Shown here piece after piece: positions 50,549 to 59,662 of a stretch of 64,000 bases of DNA. Under the pieces are notes generated by a model, which searched no databases, was not told the DNA's origin, and saw nothing but the letters and a program-made list of their open reading frames with translations. This stretch comes from Hungatella sp. UBA7603 (lineage in GTDB: Bacteria; Bacillota; Clostridia; Lachnospirales; Lachnospiraceae): NCBI GenBank assembly GCA_002478865.1, contig DLJZ01000002.1, positions 1 to 64,000 on the forward strand, read 5' to 3'. The translations under genes were made by a program, and so were the position numbers. Position 1 is the first letter of the stretch. Each line of letters starts with the position of its first letter.

Positions 50549-52000
50549 TTAGCGTTTATCCAATGCTTTCATTACCTTTAATTGCTTTCCGCTTATCTTT
50601 GTGTCTTTCATTTGCTTTAATACCAGGGGACCCTTGCTATTTAAAATCTCTACATACGTTAGGGTTTCCTGAATGGTTATAATACCAATATCCTCCGCCG
50701 TCATGCCGTCTAGATTGGAAAGCACTCCAACAAAATTTGTTGCTCTCAGCTTCTTTTTCTTACCGCCATTGAATTGTAACTTCATAATCCCCTTATTTAA
50801 CTGGTCGCTCTTCGCCTTTTTAATTTCAGGAGCCGCATTTATTTTTTCTTCAAATGATGATTTCACCCTAGATACCTGGTCTTTTTCAGGCTTTGGTTTT
50901 TCCTCGATCTTAAACCCGATTAATGTTTCAATTCCTTTTAAAAATCTGGATTGGGTCTGGGTCACAAAGGTAATTGCCTTTCCCTTTTGTCCCGCACGAC
51001 CAGTTCTTCCTGTACGATGAACATAGGTTTCCTCTTCCATTGGAATATCATAATTAATAACCAGGGAGATACTCTCTACATCAATCCCTCTAGCCGCCAC
51101 ATCCGTAGCCACCAGATACCGGAACTCCCCTCGTTTAAACCGCTGCATTGCGGATATACGATCATCCTGTTCCATACCCCCATGGATTTTTCTAGCACCG
51201 TATCCCATAAGATTTAAACGCTCACACACCATATCCACACGGTCCTTGGTACTGCAAAAGATGATGCAGCTATCGGGATTTTCCATTATGGTAATATCAT
51301 TTAACAGCTCAAATTTATCTGCCTCTGATGTATTGCAGATAGAATGGTTAATATCCCCAGTCGTAACGCTGACCTCATTTATATCAATGAAAACCGGGGT
51401 CCTCATGTCATTGATTGACATCTTTTTAATTTTATCTGGCATGGTAGCAGAAAATAGCATGGTTACCCGTTCCACTTTCAGCGCTTTTATAATCGTCTCT
51501 ACCTGCTCAATAAATCCCATGTCCAGCATCCGGTCCGCCTCGTCAATGACCAGGTAGCTGATCTTACTTAGTGGCAGCGTTCCTTTTTCAATGTGATCTA
51601 TCACTCGTCCTGGTGTCCCTACTACCACATGATTTTTTTGTTTCAACTCCGTTTTTTCAATGGAAAATGGATGTCTTCCATAGATAGCCGCTGCTTTTAT
51701 TCGTTTGAATCTACCGATGTTGGTAAATTCTTCTTTTACCTGCACAGCAAGCTCTCTCGTCGGTGTCAAAATCAGTGCCTGGGGTTTATTTTCAAGCCAT
51801 TCGGCCATTTCACAAATTGGTATCGCATATGCAGCTGTCTTTCCGCTGCCTGTCTGCGCTTTCACGATTAGATCCGTTTTTTCTAACGCCAATGGAATGA
51901 CACGTTCCTGAACTTCGGTTGGTATCTTATACTCTAATACCTGAAGTGCCTTTTTAATATCCTCGCTCAAAGAAAAACTACTAAAACTTTTATGAATCAT
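50549..52000 (-). CDS. dbpA: DEAD-box RNA helicase with DbpA-type RNA-binding domain (DbpA/YxiN-like)
   Basis: The ATG at 52000 is used (483 residues). Helicase motifs are complete ([72 protein letters not shown]). After residue 400 a separate domain reads [20 protein letters not shown] and ETLTYVEIL, the DbpA/YxiN RNA-recognition domain, which in known members grips hairpin 92 of 23S rRNA. The likely role is large-subunit ribosome assembly. GAGAGG lies upstream and a palindrome sits before the gene. Confidence 0.88.
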   Translation of the reverse strand: MIHKSFSSFSLSEDIKKALQVLEYKIPTEVQERVIPLALEKTDLIVKAQTGSGKTAAYAIPICEMAEWLENKPQALILTPTRELAVQVKEEFTNIGRFKRIKAAAIYGRHPFSIEKTELKQKNHVVVGTPGRVIDHIEKGTLPLSKISYLVIDEADRMLDMGFIEQVETIIKALKVERVTMLFSATMPDKIKKMSINDMRTPVFIDINEVSVTTGDINHSICNTSEADKFELLNDITIMENPDSCIIFCSTKDRVDMVCERLNLMGYGARKIHGGMEQDDRISAMQRFKRGEFRYLVATDVAARGIDVESISLVINYDIPMEEETYVHRTGRTGRAGQKGKAITFVTQTQSRFLKGIETLIGFKIEEKPKPEKDQVSRVKSSFEEKINAAPEIKKAKSDQLNKGIMKLQFNGGKKKKLRATNFVGVLSNLDGMTAEDIGIITIQETLTYVEILNSKGPLVLKQMKDTKISGKQLKVMKALDKR

Positions 52001-52020
52001 GTTTATGCCTCTCATTCCAT

Positions 52021-52033
52021 TGAAACGGTTTCA
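52021..52033. promoter_or_regulatory. Inverted repeat before the DbpA-like gene
   Basis: TGAAACGGTTTCA is a 13-bp inverted repeat around one base, about 20 bp before the helicase start. It resembles catabolite-response or LacI-family sites but misses one consensus base. It could also be chance. Confidence 0.3.
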
Positions 52034-52113
52034 TGTATTCGTTTGCACCGTCCTTGTTTCTATTTGCTATGCTATTATAGCACAACACGTATGAATGGGG
52101 GAATAAAAGTGAA

Positions 52114-52144
52114 AAGTCCCACAATTTAACATTGTGGGACGCTT
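52114..52144 (-). terminator. Terminator of the lipoprotein gene at 52160
   Basis: GTCCCACAAT and ATTGTGGGAC pair around a 5-base loop, 15 bp after the lipoprotein stop, with T-rich sequence following on the minus strand. Confidence 0.75.
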
Positions 52145-52159
52145 CATGATTGATTCGGT

Positions 52160-52849
52160 TTAATCGATTAGAGAATATATCTGGATACTTTCTACCTTTT
52201 TATCTTTGATATGAAAGTTCATGACGTCCACATAATTTGCTGGCTCATATCGATAATCATCCTCTTCGTTACTGATCTCCCCTCCCAATAGATTCCCTTC
52301 GGGATAAGTCTCTTTTAACAGTTCATAGCTATCGCCTACTTTAATATTTCTTACCGTAGGATATTTGGAATCTGTAATTAAAATGTTGAAAATATATGAC
52401 TTCTTATTCTCTGCGCTATCCATAGTTTTGATCACAAGACCTTGATAATGGTACTCTTTTTCTGTCTTTCCATTTAACTGATCCATGTTTTTGCCGTCAT
52501 TAGGGGAGTAAGTGTGGGATTTTATGTCATCTGCTTTTCCTAGCAGACTCTCCATCTTTTCATCATCAACAATCGTTGAAAGTGAGATAGTTTTATCCTT
52601 ATTTAAAAAAGCAAGCTGTTTTAAAATAACATTCCCTTCTTTTTCTACTGATCCTTCCTTTATCACTTTATCCGTATTATCTGTAGTGCTGTCTTTGGTT
52701 GGTTCTGTAGAGGTTGGTGATGATTCCGCGGGCGCACTGGCTGTTGTTGGTTCTGGTGCTTTCACCTGGTTCTTTCCACAGCCATATAAGGCCATTGCAC
52801 TAAATGCCAGTAATGTGGTCATCATTACATATTTTTTTAATACTTTCAT
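52160..52849 (-). CDS. Lipoprotein of unknown function
   Basis: A 229-residue lipoprotein: a basic start, a hydrophobic segment (MMTTLLAFSAMAL) and a lipobox LYGC with the modified cysteine. A disordered P, S, T-rich stretch (about residues 30-65) tethers the folded part. The rest, from ILKQLAFLNKDKTISL on, is of mixed alpha/beta character with DSYELLKETYPEGNLLGG; no named family is recognised. It lies downstream of, and on the same strand as, a zinc-ribbon membrane protein and a two-component system, but with its own terminator; a place in that regulon is possible. Confidence 0.65.
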   Translation of the reverse strand: MKVLKKYVMMTTLLAFSAMALYGCGKNQVKAPEPTTASAPAESSPTSTEPTKDSTTDNTDKVIKEGSVEKEGNVILKQLAFLNKDKTISLSTIVDDEKMESLLGKADDIKSHTYSPNDGKNMDQLNGKTEKEYHYQGLVIKTMDSAENKKSYIFNILITDSKYPTVRNIKVGDSYELLKETYPEGNLLGGEISNEEDDYRYEPANYVDVMNFHIKDKKVESIQIYSLID

Positions 52850-53000
52850 TGTTAGTCCTCCTTTATGTCATTTGAATTCTGTTTTATTGTTTACAAGGTC
52901 ATTATAAATAATAAATTTATTAGAGTCATAACAGACTTGTATCATTCTTGTAACATTACTTGGAGCGATGAATTTTCAGACACACCCTAGTTTCATGTAA

Positions 53001-53037
53001 AAGAACTACTAGCTAATATTGATTACTAGTAGTTCTT
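53001..53037 (-). terminator. Terminator of the zinc-ribbon membrane protein gene
   Basis: AAGAACTACTAG pairs perfectly with CTAGTAGTTCTT around a 13-base loop, 28 bp after the stop codon. Confidence 0.75.
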
Positions 53038-53064
53038 GATAACCAGTATTAAATTGTTATTTGA

Positions 53065-53406
53065 TTATTTCGTCAGCACTTTTATTTGATATGTCCTTTT
53101 CCCACATTTAGGGCATTTCATATAACGGGTTCTTCCTTTATGTGGTGCTAAGACTACCTGCTTAAAAGTAGGAACATAACGCTCATGGCAATGTTGGCAT
53201 TCATAATATCCAACTTCCCGTTCCAGTTTTAGAGCAAAATAAATGGCTGGTATAAAAAGTACAATCGCTAATCCAATCAAAATAACACGAACGGCGGTGG
53301 ATATGTTTGCGAAACTGGCAGTGAATATCAAAATTAGATACGGTATGATTCCCATATACCCAATCACCCAATCACCCATTCCAGCCAAGAAGAACCATTT
53401 TAACAA
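53065..53406 (-). CDS. Small membrane protein with C-terminal zinc ribbon
   Basis: A 113-residue protein with two membrane helices (about 16-35 and 40-60) and a cytosolic C-terminus with two cysteine pairs, YECQHCHERY and MKCPKCGKRTY, a zinc-ribbon pattern. It resembles small clostridial proteins annotated only as membrane zinc-ribbon proteins. It lies 67 bp after the histidine kinase gene on the same strand, so it may be co-transcribed with that two-component system. Function unknown. Confidence 0.6.
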   Translation of the reverse strand: MLKWFFLAGMGDWVIGYMGIIPYLILIFTASFANISTAVRVILIGLAIVLFIPAIYFALKLEREVGYYECQHCHERYVPTFKQVVLAPHKGRTRYMKCPKCGKRTYQIKVLTK

Positions 53407-53473
53407 TCAATTTAAAATTTACAAAGTACGATAAATCCATTAAACTTTAAAAAAAGAAATCAATCCTTTCCCT

Positions 53474-54871
53474 TTATGCCAAAGGAAGAATAAGTGTAAC
53501 GCTTGTTCCCACTCCAATCTCACTTTCTACCATAAGCTGTCCATTAAATTTCTCCACGATTTCCTTGCAAAGGGAAAGTCCAAGCCCTGAGCCATTGGCA
53601 CGATTCGAATTGCCAGCCCGGTAAAATCGCTCCTGTACCAGAGCAATCTCATTTTGATGGATTCCAATTCCTTGATCGTTGATCTTGATAATTGCTGAAT
53701 CTTCATTCTTAAATATCTCTATACTAATCTGACTTCCTTCATTCGAATATTTTATTGCATTATCTAAGACATTCGCAATTGCATGTGTGATTAATGTTTT
53801 GTTTACATTTACTATGATACCTTTTTTCACATCAACTCTTATCGAAATCTCTGTGAATTCTGCCTTTGGCTTCATTTCCTCAATCACATGCAAAGCTAAT
53901 TCGGATAAATCCACTTTTTCTATATTAAGCTCTGGAGCTGCTTTATCAAATTTAGAGAGAATGAGTAGTTCCTGAATCAGCTTAGTCAGACGATCCGATT
54001 CATTAACAAGGTGAAAATAAATCTTTTTTAATTCCTCATCTTCATTTTGCCCCTCATATAAATATTGGGAAAATCCCCTAATTGCTGCAAGAGGAGTTTT
54101 TAGCTCGTGAGAAACATTGGAAACAAACTGTTTCTGGTACTGTATATAGTCATTTAATTTTATTCCCATTTGATCCAACCCTGCTGCCAACATTCCAAGT
54201 TCATCATTTCGTTTTAATGATACCGGTTCGAACTGCTGTCTTGAAAATTTCTCCGTCGCTCCCAACAGATACTTAATGGGCTTTGTGGTTTTACGGGCAA
54301 TGTATAAACTTGAAACGGTTATAAGAATGATAAAACCCACCGCGCCAATAATTAATATTACTCGGATCTTGTCCATAATTTCATAAAAGTAGGAAATATC
54401 TTCTACAAGCTCAAATACATAGGCATTTTCATAATATTTATCCTGAATCGGAATTGCAAAATAAATCAGCCCTTGATCTGTGACTGTATAAGAATAATTT
54501 CCTTTTAAAGCCTTACTAATATTTTCTTTAAAAATCTTAGGAGAACCGTTATAGACCGGAGTTCCATTCTCAGCCAGCCCCAAAAGCTTCTGATTGTTAT
54601 CATAGATTCTTACTTCTCTTCCTGATGCCTTTAAAACCTGTAAAACATCTTTTGCCACTTGGGAAGCATCAGCCTGGCTCGCCGTTTTATCATACCTTGT
54701 AAGTATCTCTCGAAAAGACAGCTCACACATATCTGCCTTTTGCATGAGTTGCTTTTCTATGGTCACAAAGCTATAGTGGTCAATCGCCTTATTCACCCAA
54801 AAAATAATAATAGAAAAAGATAGGATAGAGAAAAACAAGATACTAAGAAGAAGCCTAGTTGCATACTTCAA
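53474..54871 (-). CDS. Sensor histidine kinase (HAMP, HisKA, HATPase)
   Basis: A 465-residue membrane kinase. One helix near residues 7-27, an extracytoplasmic sensor of about 140 residues, a second helix near 170-192, a HAMP domain (ARKTTKPIKYLLGATEKFSR), the dimerisation helix with VSHELKTPLAAIRGFSQYL, N-box NVLDNAIKYSNEG, G1 NDQGIGI and G2 ANGSGLGLSLCKEIV. This is the common PhoR/ResE type. The start overlaps the regulator stop in ATGA. Signal unknown. Confidence 0.9.
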   Translation of the reverse strand: MKYATRLLLSILFFSILSFSIIIFWVNKAIDHYSFVTIEKQLMQKADMCELSFREILTRYDKTASQADASQVAKDVLQVLKASGREVRIYDNNQKLLGLAENGTPVYNGSPKIFKENISKALKGNYSYTVTDQGLIYFAIPIQDKYYENAYVFELVEDISYFYEIMDKIRVILIIGAVGFIILITVSSLYIARKTTKPIKYLLGATEKFSRQQFEPVSLKRNDELGMLAAGLDQMGIKLNDYIQYQKQFVSNVSHELKTPLAAIRGFSQYLYEGQNEDEELKKIYFHLVNESDRLTKLIQELLILSKFDKAAPELNIEKVDLSELALHVIEEMKPKAEFTEISIRVDVKKGIIVNVNKTLITHAIANVLDNAIKYSNEGSQISIEIFKNEDSAIIKINDQGIGIHQNEIALVQERFYRAGNSNRANGSGLGLSLCKEIVEKFNGQLMVESEIGVGTSVTLILPLA

Positions 54872-55566
54872 TTGGCTTCACCTCCAAATTGGTAACCGAA
54901 TCCATAGATGGTCTTCACATACCTTGAGTTCTCCGTGTCATCTTCCAGTTTCTTTCTAAGGCGCATAATTGTCATATCCACACTTCGCGTATCGCCGGAA
55001 TAATCATACCCCCATACCAGTTCCAGCAGTTCGTCTCTGGTAAATACTTTTTTTGGCCTTTTTGAAAGGGCTTCCAGAATTTTAAATTCTTTCGCAGTAA
55101 GAGAAATTATATCCTCCCCCTTTAACACCCGTTTCGTTTCAAAATCAATTTCCAAATCTTTGTACCGAACCGGAATCATAATGTTATTTGAATTTTGTTC
55201 ACTCGTCTCATACCTTCTTAATACAACCTTGATTCTCGCAATAAGCTCTCTGTTATCAAAGGGTTTTGTCATATAATCTTCCGCCCCAAGCTCAAGACCA
55301 AGTACCTTGTCAATAATTTCATTCTTTGCCGACAACATGATGACTGGTATGGTGGAGGTTTTTACAATTTCCCGGCATAAATCGTAGCCGGAATAGTCTG
55401 GCAGCATTAAATCAAGAATCACAAGGTCTGGTTGAAAAGCGCCTAACTCCTTCAGTCCCAAAGCTCCGTTTTCTGCCGTTTTTACTTGGTAGTTTTCTCT
55501 TTTTAAAATTAGTTCTATCAGATCTCTAATTGCAGCCTCATCGTCAATTACAAGAATTTTTTTCAA
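54868..55566 (-). CDS. OmpR-family response regulator
   Basis: I place the start at a TTG at 55566 (232 residues), which lies 8-10 bp after AAAGGAGAG and begins the receiver correctly (LKKILVIDDE); the frame is open further to 55635 but without a signal. The phosphoacceptor is in LVILDLMLPDYSGYDL and the lysine in YMTKPFDNRE. The C-terminal winged helix has LTAKEFKILEALSKRPKKVF and TIYGFGYQF. It pairs with the following kinase gene, whose start overlaps it. Confidence 0.88.
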   Translation of the reverse strand: MKKILVIDDEAAIRDLIELILKRENYQVKTAENGALGLKELGAFQPDLVILDLMLPDYSGYDLCREIVKTSTIPVIMLSAKNEIIDKVLGLELGAEDYMTKPFDNRELIARIKVVLRRYETSEQNSNNIMIPVRYKDLEIDFETKRVLKGEDIISLTAKEFKILEALSKRPKKVFTRDELLELVWGYDYSGDTRSVDMTIMRLRKKLEDDTENSRYVKTIYGFGYQFGGEAN

Positions 55567-55683
55567 GATTATGACTCTCCTTTTATTACTAATAGTATAT
55601 TGAAACAATGAGTAAAATTTTAATACAGGAGACAAATATTTCCCATAATTTATGATTAGTGACAGGATCGCTCTTATGTATTG

Positions 55684-56028
55684 TTATTTACACTCAGCTC
55701 TCTTTTCATATTCCACTTGCATCTCTCCCCAAGCCTCTAATACCTCTAGCACAGGAATAATATTGTTCCCTTGTTCCGTCAATCCATATTCCACGTGTGG
55801 AGGGGTTTCAGAATGCTGTTTTCTCCAGATCATTCCGTGGCTCTCTAGATCCTGCAAGGAACGGGTTAACATAATATTGGTAATACCATAAAGTTGCCTT
55901 TTTAGCTCGTAATATCGAAGGTTCCCTTGAGACAAATACCACAGAATGGGGAGCCTCCATTTCTTGCAAATATAATTAAATGTATGAACGAGATCACATG
56001 AGCCATCGTACCAATCACTTGATTCCAT
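55684..56028 (-). CDS. HxlR-family transcriptional regulator
   Basis: The ATG at 56028 (114 residues) has GAGGTGG 9 bp upstream; an ATG at 56061 is weaker. HxlR marks are CDLVHTFNYICKKWRLPILWYL at the start, with the conserved cysteine, ELKRQLYGITNIMLTRSLQDLE (recognition helix) and VEYGLTEQGNNIIPVLEVLEAWG. HxlR proteins such as YodB and HypR sense electrophiles or oxidants through that cysteine. It is divergent from an EFR1 flavodoxin-ferredoxin gene and most likely controls it. Confidence 0.87.
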   Translation of the reverse strand: MESSDWYDGSCDLVHTFNYICKKWRLPILWYLSQGNLRYYELKRQLYGITNIMLTRSLQDLESHGMIWRKQHSETPPHVEYGLTEQGNNIIPVLEVLEAWGEMQVEYEKRAECK

Positions 56029-56057
56029 TTTAACCACCTCATTATAATTTCTTGTGG

Positions 56058-56071
56058 GCACAAAATTGTGC
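56058..56071. promoter_or_regulatory. Possible HxlR operator
   Basis: GCACAA and TTGTGC form an inverted repeat with a 2-base centre, located 30 bp before the HxlR start in the divergent region shared with EFR1. Confidence 0.4.
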
Positions 56072-56165
56072 GTACTTGTAAAATGCCGTTTTAAACTTTA
56101 ATATTATGACAGGGCCTCTAAAATATAGTAACACTAAAACATGGAAATTTAAAGGAGAGAGAAGT

Positions 56166-56933
56166 ATGATATTTTATTTTTCAGGTACAGGAAACAGCTT
56201 ATGGGTGGCAAAAAAGCTGGCTGAACTTCAAGATGATCAAATATTATTTATCCCAGATCTGATGAATGAAAACAGTGGACCATTCTCATTCACTCTAAAG
56301 CAGGATGAAATGCTTGGATTTGTATTTCCAGTCTATGCCTGGGCACCTCCTAAAATAGTATCGGAGTTTATAAATAATCTTGTCATCACTAATATGGGTG
56401 AGCACTATACCTATTCCGTCTGTACTTGCGGTGACCATACGGGGCTAACCATGAACGTCTTGTCAGCAAATCTGCAAAAAAGGAACATCAAGCTAAACAG
56501 TGGGTTTTCTGTTTTCATGCCCAACAATTATGTGGTTGATTATGATTTAGATTCAAAAGAGCTGGAACATAAAAAGCTGGAACAAGCGAAACAAAGGATG
56601 GAAGATATCAACCATCATTTAACGAATAAAACAAAGGATATCTTCGACTGCTATAGCGGAAGTGTTCCTTGGTTTCGAACCTATATCTTTAACCCATATT
56701 TTAACGGATTTTGTTTAGGAACGAAGAAATTCCAGGTTAAAAGTAATTGCATCTCCTGTGGGTTATGTGAAAGGATATGTCCAACGGAAAACATTCATCT
56801 GAAAAATAAATATCCCACATGGAGAAAAGACTGCACGAAATGTATGGCATGCTTACACCGCTGCCCAGTTAAAGCGATTCAATATGGAGATAAAACAGGA
56901 AAAAGAGGACAGTATTATAATCCAAATGTTTAA
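56166..56933 (+). CDS. EFR1-type flavodoxin-ferredoxin fusion protein (copy 2)
   Basis: The ATG at 56166 (255 residues) follows AAAGGAGAG and starts exactly at the flavodoxin motif MIFYFSGTGNSLWVAKKL. Other flavodoxin-like marks are MLGFVFPVYAWAPPKIVSEF; the C-terminus has two [4Fe-4S] motifs, CISCGLCERICP and CTKCMACLHRCP. It shares the layout of the protein encoded at 39928-40683, including VQYG/IQYG and a GKRGQYY tail, so the two are paralogues. It is divergent from an HxlR regulator. Electron donor and acceptor are not known. Confidence 0.87.
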   Translation: MIFYFSGTGNSLWVAKKLAELQDDQILFIPDLMNENSGPFSFTLKQDEMLGFVFPVYAWAPPKIVSEFINNLVITNMGEHYTYSVCTCGDHTGLTMNVLSANLQKRNIKLNSGFSVFMPNNYVVDYDLDSKELEHKKLEQAKQRMEDINHHLTNKTKDIFDCYSGSVPWFRTYIFNPYFNGFCLGTKKFQVKSNCISCGLCERICPTENIHLKNKYPTWRKDCTKCMACLHRCPVKAIQYGDKTGKRGQYYNPNV

Positions 56934-56960
56934 TTCTGTTATCAGTGTGATTTGTAAAAA

Positions 56961-56992
56961 TGAAAGCAGGCATCCTTATGTGCCTGCTTTCA
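56961..56992 (+). terminator. Terminator of the EFR1 gene (copy 2)
   Basis: TGAAAGCAGGCA and TGCCTGCTTTCA pair around an 8-base loop, about 30 bp after the stop codon. It can also serve the converging DUF4256 gene. Confidence 0.75.
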
Positions 56993-57036
56993 CTTAACAT
57001 CTCCTATTTATAATCTATCTACTCCAGAATGTTTTG

Positions 57037-57615
57037 TCAAACCTTTAGTAGACCTCGAAACCCTCTGACACCATAGTAAGAATCTGCCCCATTATGGTAT
57101 AAAAACACAGTATCATAGCGACGGTCACAAAAGACGGCGCCACCCAGTTCCCTTATATAAGCCGGTGTTTTTACCCAGCTACTAGTTTTTGTATCAAAAC
57201 TTCCAAGTTTTTGAAGTTCCCGATATTGATCCTCTGTTAAAATCTCTATGCCCATGGCATTTGCCATATCAATGGCACTATTTTCTGGCTTATGTTCTTT
57301 TCTTGATTCCAAGGCTTCTCGGTCATAGCAAAGACTTCTGCGGTTTTTCGGACTTTCAGAAGAACAATCAACAAACATGTATTCATTCGTATCTTCCTTA
57401 TAACCGATCACGTCTGGTTCCCCTCCGGTTATTTCCATCTCGTTCAGTGACCAGAGTTTTTCCATATTCGCTTCAAGTTTTGCTTGCACCAGTTCCCATT
57501 GAATGCCTTGATGTAATTTTACATTTTTATCAAAACGAGCCTTTAATGTTCTAAGAAACTCCTCACACTGTTGCGCGGATAACTCCTTTTTTCTATCAAT
57601 TTTATTCTCAGTCAT
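57037..57615 (-). CDS. DUF4256-family protein
   Basis: The ATG at 57615 (192 residues) has GGAGG 8 bp upstream. The protein matches DUF4256: LKARFDKNVKLHQGIQWELV, MEITGGEPDVIGYKEDTNEYMFVDCSSESPKNRRSLCYD, and the C-terminal GGAVFCDRRYDTVFLYHNGADSYYGVRGFRG in pieces. The family is widespread in Firmicutes and Bacteroidetes and has no known function. It is transcribed alone. Confidence 0.82.
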   Translation of the reverse strand: MTENKIDRKKELSAQQCEEFLRTLKARFDKNVKLHQGIQWELVQAKLEANMEKLWSLNEMEITGGEPDVIGYKEDTNEYMFVDCSSESPKNRRSLCYDREALESRKEHKPENSAIDMANAMGIEILTEDQYRELQKLGSFDTKTSSWVKTPAYIRELGGAVFCDRRYDTVFLYHNGADSYYGVRGFRGLLKV

Positions 57616-57677
57616 TATAGTTTCCTCCATTTGATGTATCAAAGAATACTATTATAGTTTACGCAGCTCATAATGAT

Positions 57678-58279
57678 TTAATCATTTCCCTTAAATAACG
57701 TAACATAAGAATCATACGCCTGATTCAATACCTTCCAGGCGACTTCCATATCCTCTTTTTCCGTCCTCCAATTGTTGATAGCTGCACGGATTCCAGGTGT
57801 ACCTTTGTATACCGTTTGAGTAAAGAATGCGTTTCCAGTCTCATTTACCAGCTTTAAATATTGCTGAATGTTTTCTAATGTTAGGGTTTCTCCGCTTGCA
57901 TTTATGGTAAAGCATACAACATTTAATCTAGTATCGGAGATATCTCCTAAATATACGGCGTTGTTTTGGAATCTGCACCATCCATTCCTTCCACGAAATG
58001 CTTATATTTCTGGGAGCAAGATGCAAAGCCACCAAAGGCACCATCTACATGAAGAAAGAACTGATACGTTTTCTTTAATTCAACCATTTCTTTTATATTG
58101 TCAAAATCAACGGTATTAACAGTTCCTGCATTTGCAACAACGATACATGGCTCTCCATTTAATTGTTTTAAGGATTCTTCCAGCTTCTCTAAATCAATCG
58201 CCTCTCTTCCTTCCATAGTAGGAATCAAATGCATGTTATTTCTTCCCATACCTAACATGGACATGGCTTTTAAAATACT
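57678..58279 (-). pseudogene. Broken group II PLP-dependent decarboxylase
   Basis: Two parts in different frames match a pyridoxal-phosphate decarboxylase. The upstream part (58279 to about 57970) reads SILKAMSMLGMGRNNMHLIP, VVANAGTVNTVDFDNI and FFLHVDGAFGGFASC with the cofactor aspartate. The downstream part (about 57970 to 57678) reads NAVYLGDISDTRLNVVCFTI and GTPGIRAAINNWRTEKEDME. At the joint (about 57965) the reading frame changes and the segment with the PLP-binding lysine is missing. The N-terminal third is also gone, with a TGA in front. It is clearly non-functional. Confidence 0.85.
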
Positions 58280-58321
58280 TCATACCTATCATTATATTCT
58301 TTCTAGTCAACGTAAAAACAG

Positions 58322-58363
58322 CCTTTGATGTGGTTTATTGAAAATCAAACCACATCAAAGACT
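58322..58363 (-). terminator. Terminator of the YwnB-like gene
   Basis: CTTTGATGTGGTTT pairs perfectly with the complementary arm around a 10-base loop, about 25 bp after the stop codon. Confidence 0.75.
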
Positions 58364-58389
58364 GCCTATATCCCGGATCAATCACCTCA

Positions 58390-59028
58390 TCAACCTTTGG
58401 AACCTACCGTAAATCTTTCTTTTATATGTTCCGGCTGTTCAATTTCATCTATAACAGCTATGGCATAGTCTGCAAAGCTGATATAACTATCCCCTTTTGC
58501 ATTTACTAGAAGATGGTCTTTGCCCGCTACGTAGCTTCCAGTTCTTTCTCCCTGGGGATCAAAGAAAGCAGATGGACTGATATAAGTCCAGTTTAAGCCT
58601 TGTGTGTTTTCTAATTCCAATAAATTCTTCAACATATTGCTTGCGGTTGGAAGATAAGCCTCTGGAAAATCTGGCGTATCAACAAGACGTACTGTTTTAT
58701 TCTCATCTACAAACAAGCTACCTGCTCCGCCAACCACAATAAGTCTTGTATTGGAAGCATTTTTCAACAATCCAATCAACTTATCACCAGCTTCCACGTG
58801 AAGAGTCTCTTCCCCTGGTGCAGAATTAAATGCATTTACAATAACATCAAATCCTTCCAGATCACTTGATACCAAATCAAATACATCTTTCTCCAGCACT
58901 TTAACATCTTTGTTATCTACTTTTGAAGCATTTCTGACAATGGCAGTTACCTCATGACCTCTATTTACCGCTTCTTTTGTTATAAGGCTTCCAGCTTTAC
59001 CGGTAGCACCAATTACACCTATTTTCAT
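58390..59028 (-). CDS. NAD(P)H-binding NmrA-like oxidoreductase (YwnB-like)
   Basis: A 212-residue atypical short-chain dehydrogenase. MKIGVIGATGKAGSLITKEA holds the Rossmann glycine motif (GATGKAG), VVGGAGSLFVDENKTVRLV is typical of YwnB/BVR-B-like proteins and LNWTYISPSAFFDPQGERTG completes the family pattern. No catalytic tyrosine-lysine pair is obvious, as in other members. It follows the FrnE remnant and an Rrf2 regulator; in Bacillus subtilis the homologous ywnA-ywnB genes are paired, so the regulator probably controls it. Confidence 0.85.
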   Translation of the reverse strand: MKIGVIGATGKAGSLITKEAVNRGHEVTAIVRNASKVDNKDVKVLEKDVFDLVSSDLEGFDVIVNAFNSAPGEETLHVEAGDKLIGLLKNASNTRLIVVGGAGSLFVDENKTVRLVDTPDFPEAYLPTASNMLKNLLELENTQGLNWTYISPSAFFDPQGERTGSYVAGKDHLLVNAKGDSYISFADYAIAVIDEIEQPEHIKERFTVGSKG

Positions 59029-59101
59029 GTTAATTCCTCCTATTATAATTTTTTATACTATTTTTTATAGATAGCTTCTATATAAGAAAAGCTTTATGCC
59101 A

Positions 59102-59558
59102 TCATATGGCACTATTTACTTTTTTCATTTCTTTTTCTATTACTTGTTCAAACATCTCTTTGCTTGCTGCACCTTCGATCCGTTCTTCTCCAATCACAAA
59201 GGTTGGAACGCTTGTGATGTTAGCTTCGTGATATGCATGTTCCAATGCTTGCTTTTGAACTTCCTGATACTTTCTTGAAACCAGGGCTTCCGTAAAGGCT
59301 GCCTCATCAAGCCCTACCTCTGCTGCAAGTTTTGCAAGTACTTCAATCTCTCCAATATTTCGATCTTCTTGATAAAATGCCTGGAACACTCGTTTGTTAT
59401 ATTCCAATCCTTTCCCCATCACTTTGGCATAATAAAACCCTTCATGTGCCAGATCTGTATAAGGGTGTGGAGAAACATCAGGCAGCTTCATATTGATCTT
59501 TTCCCAAATAGCAGAATGGACAAACATAATCTGAATATACAGATACTTTTAGTTTCAT
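59102..59558 (-). pseudogene. FrnE-like DsbA-family oxidoreductase, disrupted by an internal deletion
   Basis: The gene begins at 59558 after AGGAGA with MKLKVSVYSDYVCPFCYLGK, the typical FrnE/DsbA start including the active-site CPFC. That frame hits a TGA after 26 codons. Another frame, from about 59500, continues with LPDVSPHPYTDLAHEGFYYA, RVFQAFYQEDRNIGEIEV and ITSVPTFVIGEERIEGAAS with the cis-proline region, and ends at 59102. Roughly 50 residues between the two parts are missing and the frame has changed. The remaining 141-residue frame lacks the active site, so the protein should be inactive as an oxidoreductase. Confidence 0.8.
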
Positions 59559-59613
59559 AAATGTTTCATCTCCTATCTCTATTTTTCTATCATATTTTAT
59601 TATTTATCATTTT

Positions 59614-59638
59614 AGTTGTAACCGTTTTTGTTACAACT
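59614..59638. promoter_or_regulatory. Rrf2 operator candidate upstream of the FrnE-like gene
   Basis: AGTTGTAAC and GTTACAACT form a perfect 9-bp inverted repeat with a 7-base centre. The core GTAAC-N7-GTTAC is repeated in front of the Rrf2 gene at 60108-60126. Confidence 0.65.
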
Positions 59639-59662
59639 GGGAGGTAAAAAAAATTGAATGCA

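Noticed and set aside
52021..52033. A CcpA catabolite-response element before the DbpA-like helicase
   Set aside because: One consensus base is missing and a helicase is not an obvious catabolite-controlled gene; kept only as a low-confidence inverted repeat.
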